Source: Hyphomonas pacifica
GTDB lineage: Bacteria; Pseudomonadota; Alphaproteobacteria; Caulobacterales; Hyphomonadaceae
Length of the DNA stretch: 37,289 nt
Reading direction: 5' to 3'
Assembly (NCBI RefSeq): GCF_000682675.1
Contig: NZ_AWFA01000022.1
Coordinates: 1 to 37,289 of the forward strand
Within the stretch, counting starts at the first letter, position 1. Each line of letters opens with the position of its first letter. The notes beneath the pieces were generated by a model that did no database searches, was not told the origin of the DNA, and saw only the letters and a list, made by a program, of their open reading frames with translations. The position numbers were made by a program, and so were the translations under genes. Positions 33,770 to 37,289 of this stretch are shown one piece after another.

Positions 33770-35209
33770 TTATTTCCGATAATCGAGCGGCGGGGCGCGA
33801 TTGCCCAGCAGCGAGCGATACTGATAGTTCGGCCCGCGTGCTTTATCGAATTCAGCGCGTGCCTGCTTGCGCAATTCTTCATTCGTAAACAGTTCGACCG
33901 CAGCCAGCGTCATAGTTTTGGCCGCAACCTGCGTGCCCTTCTGACCAATCGTCGTGCCGCTGGCGGCAACAGCCTGCCAGCTGTGTGCGGATGTGCCCGG
34001 AACCCAGGTCGCCGTGTTCAGGCCAACCGTTGGGACCGCAAAGGACACGTCACCCACATCCGTAGAGCCATACCCCATGGAAACCTGAAAGGGCTGGATC
34101 TCTTCTTCAGATCCAAGGGACAGCCCCGGATTGCTGAAAGTGGAGGCAATGGTCTCGGCAAATTCCCGTTCGGCCGGTGTGTAGGTCACGCCGCCAACTT
34201 CGCGCAGTTTGGAATCCATCATGCGAGCGAGGGTCTCGTTCACCAGAAGCGGATTGTTGCCGTGGATGATTTCCCACTCGACTTCCGTGCCGGTGCCCAG
34301 AGCAGCGCCGCGGGCCGCATTTTCCAGCCGGGCCCAGATTTCTTCCACACCATCGGCTGAGGGGTGGCGCACATAGTAGAAAACTTCGGCAAAATCCGGC
34401 ACCACGTTGGGCGCAGAGCCGCCAGAGGTGATGACATAATGCATGCGCGCATCCTGTGGCATGTGCTCGTGCATCATGTTGGCCATCATATCCATGGCCT
34501 CAACCCCATCCAGCGCAGACCGGCCCCGTTCTGGCGCACCCGCAGCGTGGGCAGAGATGCCTTTGAAACGGAACTTTGCCGACCGGTTTGCCAGTGTCGT
34601 ATTCGCCGCCGCAGAGTTGCGGTCAGAGGCGTGCCAGTGGATCGCAATGTCGACATCATCGAACAGGCCCGCGCGGACCATGTAGACCTTGCCGGAGCCA
34701 CCCTCTTCCGCAGGCGTGCCATACACGCGGATGCGTCCCGGCGTGCCGCTTTCTTCCAGCCAGTGGCGAATGGCGATCGCAGCCGAGACAGAGCCCGCAC
34801 CGAACAGATTGTGCCCGCAGGCATGGCCCGCATGCTTGCCCGGCACTTCAGAGCGTTCAGCCGTAGCCGCCTGATTGATCCCCGGCAGGGCATCAAACTC
34901 CGCCAGAATGCCGATGACCGGACCGCCTTTGCCATATTCCGCCACGAACGCTGTCGGGATGCCGGCCACATCGGCCTTTACGGTGAACCCTTCCCCGGCC
35001 AGCGTATCCTGCAGCAGCTTGGAGGATTTGTCCTCCTGATAGCCAACTTCGGCCCAGTCCCAGAGTTTCTCGGACAGTTCCGCTGTTAGCTCAGCCTGGC
35101 TATCGACCTGCTGGATCAACTCTCGCTCGGCCACATCGGCAGAGGCGGGCAGGGCAACGCTGGCCAACAGCATGGCCGCGCTGGCAAGGGTGGGAAGGGC
35201 AAAACGCAT
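33770..35209 (-). CDS. Exported M20 family amidohydrolase, AbgB-like
   Basis: A 479-residue metallopeptidase-fold enzyme with a Sec signal peptide (residues 1-24, LLASVALPASA), so it acts in the periplasm. Catalytic features are LAEFDALPGIN (metal Asp region), HAGHACGHNLFG (metal ligands Cys/His), YGTPAEEGGSGKVYM (catalytic Glu pair) and IHWHASDRNSA. The lid domain has FKGISAHAAGAPERGRSALD. The C-terminal GYGSTDVGDVSFAVP and PGTSAHSWQ complete the site. It resembles p-aminobenzoyl-glutamate hydrolase subunit AbgB and related amidohydrolases, which are often cytoplasmic; export here is distinctive. An AGGAG ribosome site fixes the ATG at 35209. It sits between hisB and hisH on the opposite strand. 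Confidence 0.9.
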   Translation of the reverse strand: MRFALPTLASAAMLLASVALPASADVAERELIQQVDSQAELTAELSEKLWDWAEVGYQEDKSSKLLQDTLAGEGFTVKADVAGIPTAFVAEYGKGGPVIGILAEFDALPGINQAATAERSEVPGKHAGHACGHNLFGAGSVSAAIAIRHWLEESGTPGRIRVYGTPAEEGGSGKVYMVRAGLFDDVDIAIHWHASDRNSAAANTTLANRSAKFRFKGISAHAAGAPERGRSALDGVEAMDMMANMMHEHMPQDARMHYVITSGGSAPNVVPDFAEVFYYVRHPSADGVEEIWARLENAARGAALGTGTEVEWEIIHGNNPLLVNETLARMMDSKLREVGGVTYTPAEREFAETIASTFSNPGLSLGSEEEIQPFQVSMGYGSTDVGDVSFAVPTVGLNTATWVPGTSAHSWQAVAASGTTIGQKGTQVAAKTMTLAAVELFTNEELRKQARAEFDKARGPNYQYRSLLGNRAPPLDYRK

Positions 35210-35258
35210 GAATGAGACTCCTGACTTCTTCTCAGCTGTAGAGATTGCGGCACCTTGC

Positions 35259-35305
35259 CCCTGCCTGCAACCCACGTCACCCCTTCCCCTGTGACGCAGG
35301 CAGGG
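35259..35305 (+). promoter_or_regulatory. Long hairpin over the hisH ribosome-binding site
   Basis: CCCTGCCTGC (35259-35268) pairs perfectly with GCAGGCAGGG (35296-35305), and inside it GTCAC (35276-35280) pairs with GTGAC (35291-35295). This gives 15 bp in two helices with a 7-nt bulge and a 10-nt loop. The 3' arm contains the AGG/AGGG Shine-Dalgarno and ends 2 nt before the hisH ATG at 35308. There is no T-run after it, so it is not a normal terminator; a translational control element fits better. Confidence 0.6.
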
Positions 35306-35307
35306 TT

Positions 35308-35973
35308 ATGAGCGCGGCCATGAGCCATGTTGCCCTCATCGACTATGGATCGGGGAACCTGCATTCTGCAGGTCGCGCCCTGCGTGCCGCTGCAAATCTG
35401 GCAGGCACACCCCATGAAATCCGCATCACGCACTCTCCCGCTGACATCCTGTCGGCAGAGCGCATTGTGCTGCCCGGCGTCGGCCATTTCGCAGACTGCG
35501 CCGCAGGCCTGCGCGCCCAGCCGGGCGTGGTGGAGGCGCTGGAAGAGGCCTGCCTGAAGGGCAGCAGGCCGTTCCTGGGCATCTGCGTGGGCATGCAGCT
35601 GCTAGCCGATACGGGCCTGGAAGACGGCACGACCCCCGGTCTTGGCTGGATCAAGGGCGAGGTCTCCCGCATCCAGCCGGGCGAGGGGTTCCGCGTACCG
35701 CATATGGGCTGGAACGGCCTCAGCTTTGCCAGCGAGCCCCCCCACCCTGTGTTGCAGGATCTGGGCGAAGACCCGCATGTCTACTTCACGCACTCCTACG
35801 CCTTCACCGCGAAAGACCCGGCCAGCATTGCCGCCACAGTGGGCTATGGCGCAGAGGCGATTACCGCAGCGGTGGCGCAGGACAATCTGTTCGGCACGCA
35901 GTTCCACCCGGAAAAATCCCAGCGCGTCGGCATGCGCCTGCTCGCCAATTTCCTGACATGGACCCCCAAATGA
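35308..35973 (+). CDS. hisH: Imidazole glycerol phosphate synthase glutaminase subunit HisH
   Basis: A 221-residue class I glutamine amidotransferase that supplies ammonia to HisF for imidazole-ring closure. The nucleophile is Cys93 in [10 protein letters not shown], and the catalytic His/Glu are in TQFHPEKSQ (about 197-205). [10 protein letters not shown] (11-20) and VPHMGWNG are family motifs, and YFTHSYAF is the oxyanion-side strand. The start at 35308 has AGGCAGGG immediately upstream; an ATG at 35320 ([10 protein letters not shown]) is also plausible. Translation may be controlled by the hairpin that covers this ribosome site. Its stop overlaps the hisA start in ATGA. HisF is not in the window. 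Confidence 0.96.
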   Translation: MSAAMSHVALIDYGSGNLHSAGRALRAAANLAGTPHEIRITHSPADILSAERIVLPGVGHFADCAAGLRAQPGVVEALEEACLKGSRPFLGICVGMQLLADTGLEDGTTPGLGWIKGEVSRIQPGEGFRVPHMGWNGLSFASEPPHPVLQDLGEDPHVYFTHSYAFTAKDPASIAATVGYGAEAITAAVAQDNLFGTQFHPEKSQRVGMRLLANFLTWTPK

Positions 35974-36692
35974 GCTTCACCCTCTACCCCGCCATTGACC
36001 TGAAAGACGGCCAGTGCGTGCGCCTTCTGCGCGGCGAGATGGACAAGGCGACCGTCTTTTCCGACAGCCCGGCGGCGCAGGCCAAAGCCTTTCGCGACGC
36101 AGGCTTCACGCATTTGCACGTGGTGGACCTGAACGGCGCCTTTGAGGGCAAGGCCGTGAACCGCGCGGCGGTGGAAGCGATCCTGAAGGCGACCGATGCG
36201 CCGGTGCAGCTGGGCGGCGGCATCCGCAACCGCGCGCAGATCGACGCCTGGCTGGAGGCCGGCATTTCCCGCGTCATCCTGGGCACCGCTGCGTTGCGCG
36301 ACCCGGAGCTGGTGAAAGAGGCCGCCCGCGCCCTGCCCGACCGAATCGTGGTCGGCATCGACGCGAAGGATGGCATGGTCGCCGTCGAAGGCTGGGCCGA
36401 GACCAGCGACATGAAGGCGACAGAACTCGCCAGGGCTTTTGAGGGTTGCGGCGTGGCCGCCATCGTGGCGACGGATATCGGCCGCGACGGCCTGAAGACC
36501 GGCGTCAATGTTCCGTTCACGGCAGAGCTGGCCAATACGGTCAGTATCCCAATCATCGCCTCCGGCGGTGTCGCCAGCACAGACGACCTCCGCGCCCTGA
36601 TCGCCGCCGACGCGCCGATTGCGGGGTCTATCCTCGGCCGCGCGCTTTATGATGGGGACATTGTGGCGGGTGAGGCTTTGGCGCTCAGCTAG
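35970..36692 (+). CDS. hisA: ProFAR isomerase HisA
   Basis: A 240-residue (beta-alpha)8 barrel that converts ProFAR to PRFAR, the fourth histidine step. Catalytic Asp10 lies in [13 protein letters not shown] and catalytic Asp169 in [14 protein letters not shown]. Phosphate-binding glycines appear in LGGGIRN and IASGGVAST and the C-terminal [13 protein letters not shown]. The length is normal. The ATG at 35970 overlaps the hisH stop (ATGA), so the two are translationally coupled; an ATG at 35958 inside hisH is less likely. In many alphaproteobacteria hisF follows, but here the next gene, 11 bp away, is on the other strand. Confidence 0.97.
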   Translation: MSFTLYPAIDLKDGQCVRLLRGEMDKATVFSDSPAAQAKAFRDAGFTHLHVVDLNGAFEGKAVNRAAVEAILKATDAPVQLGGGIRNRAQIDAWLEAGISRVILGTAALRDPELVKEAARALPDRIVVGIDAKDGMVAVEGWAETSDMKATELARAFEGCGVAAIVATDIGRDGLKTGVNVPFTAELANTVSIPIIASGGVASTDDLRALIAADAPIAGSILGRALYDGDIVAGEALALS

Positions 36693-36703
36693 ACCTATTG
36701 TGT

Positions 36704-37105
36704 CTAAGGTTTTCTGTTTATCACATCTTCCACGATGCGCTGGGCGCGAGCCTTACCTGTAAGGTCACTTGTACTTGCTGATGCGACAGCAACATCCGGT
36801 GCACAGCCCTTCTGGATGTACAAATCGGTCAGAGCAACGCGACGACGCTGAACCCATTCTTCCGCATTGTCAGCTTCTATGAAGTTATGCGAGTAAATCG
36901 GGCCGGGCCATGCAAAGAAGTTTGCAAGGTTAAAACCTTTATTATGATGCGCCTCGTCCATAATTGTTTGTAGACTAGCGCTCTCCCGGTAGATCTCCTG
37001 ACAGGAAAGGTGCGTATCGGATGGCTCGATCACTGCGACTTGCGGTGTAGACGTGCATGCAGCGAATGCAAGAATAGCGCTGGAGAAAAACAGCTTACGC
37101 ATCAT
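36704..37105 (-). CDS. Small lipoprotein of unknown function
   Basis: A 133-residue lipoprotein: MMRKLFFSSAILAFAAC is a lipoprotein signal with the acylated Cys at residue 17 (lipobox AFAAC, Phe at -3 being less usual). The mature part has two more cysteines (LSCQEI and QKGCAPD) framing a helical core (QTIMDEAHHN, WVQRRRVALTDLYIQK). A C-Q-E-I start with helix and a final K-x-C resembles small envelope lipoproteins seen in many alphaproteobacteria, but I cannot name the family. Two ATGs stand side by side (37105 and 37102). The gene and its upstream flank are visibly more A+T-rich than the his genes, hinting at a different history. Confidence 0.72.
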   Translation of the reverse strand: MMRKLFFSSAILAFAACTSTPQVAVIEPSDTHLSCQEIYRESASLQTIMDEAHHNKGFNLANFFAWPGPIYSHNFIEADNAEEWVQRRRVALTDLYIQKGCAPDVAVASASTSDLTGKARAQRIVEDVINRKP

Positions 37106-37289
37106 TTGGTGCCCCACTTTCTACTTTATAGTCTGGAGATTTAGCCCCGAAATATAAATTTTAAGTTTCGTTCAAAACTATTTTTGATATATTTTTGGGT
37201 CGCGAGATTAACACTTCGGCCTGCACCTAAAGCCGGACTGGCCGAAACCATCCGGGTATCCTGATCTTTCCGGGCCCTTTCGCAAGAGC

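Noticed and set aside
1-37289. CRISPR arrays, insertion sequences, tRNA and rRNA genes
   Set aside because: No regularly spaced direct repeats, transposase motifs or tRNA/rRNA signatures were seen on either strand.

Overview
This window looks like core chromosome of an alphaproteobacterium, most likely from the Hyphomonadaceae/Caulobacterales side. I infer that from moderately high GC, marked amino-acid similarity to families typical of that group, and several characteristic neighbourhoods: divergent phaR/phaB, an alphaproteobacterial gltD-gltB pair, a J-domain gene divergent from bolA, aroK-aroB followed by a CNNM/CorC gene with xerD nearby, and a hisB/hisH/hisA group. I see no rRNA, tRNA, CRISPR array, transposase, phage module or defence island.

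Layout. Positions 1-1.5 kb: a secreted beta-rich (probably outer-membrane) protein and a small membrane protein. 1.5-9 kb: an acyl-CoA/PHB block with PhaR, the acetoacetyl-CoA reductase PhaB, an MDR oxidoreductase, an AMP-forming acyl-CoA ligase, an alpha/beta hydrolase, an SCP2 lipid-binding protein and a biotin-dependent carboxyltransferase. 9-16 kb: a DUF4349 lipoprotein, then glutamate synthase (gltD-gltB, 4 bp apart). 16.3-20.7 kb: uppP, an NDUFA9-like SDR protein, a glpD gene broken by a one-base frameshift in a seven-base G tract, a J-domain protein and BolA. 20.7-28 kb: a CNNM transporter, aroB, aroK, a 44-codon membrane ORF coupled to a large exported helical protein, a DUF2721 protein, xerD and two tiny membrane proteins. 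28-33 kb: a malyl-CoA-type lyase, three small proteins (two exported), an acetyltransferase and a GGDEF/EAL protein. 33-36.7 kb: hisB, hisH and hisA, with an exported M20 amidohydrolase on the opposite strand between hisB and hisH. The window ends with a small AT-richer lipoprotein gene.

How they work together. The 2-9 kb block handles CoA thioesters and carbon storage. gltDB makes glutamate, which feeds amination throughout metabolism. aroK/aroB give two steps of the shikimate pathway, and hisB/H/A three steps of histidine synthesis (hisF, the synthase partner of HisH, is not in the window). UppP recycles the cell-wall lipid carrier.

The most interesting signals are non-coding: two nearly identical 15-bp palindromes 73 bp apart plus a third dyad between gltD and uppP; long hairpins ending 2 nt before ATGs of both hisB and hisH; a hairpin masking the Shine-Dalgarno of a small secreted protein; and the glpD homopolymer frameshift. 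I found no convincing new multi-gene system. All functional assignments come from reading motifs by eye, without database searches.
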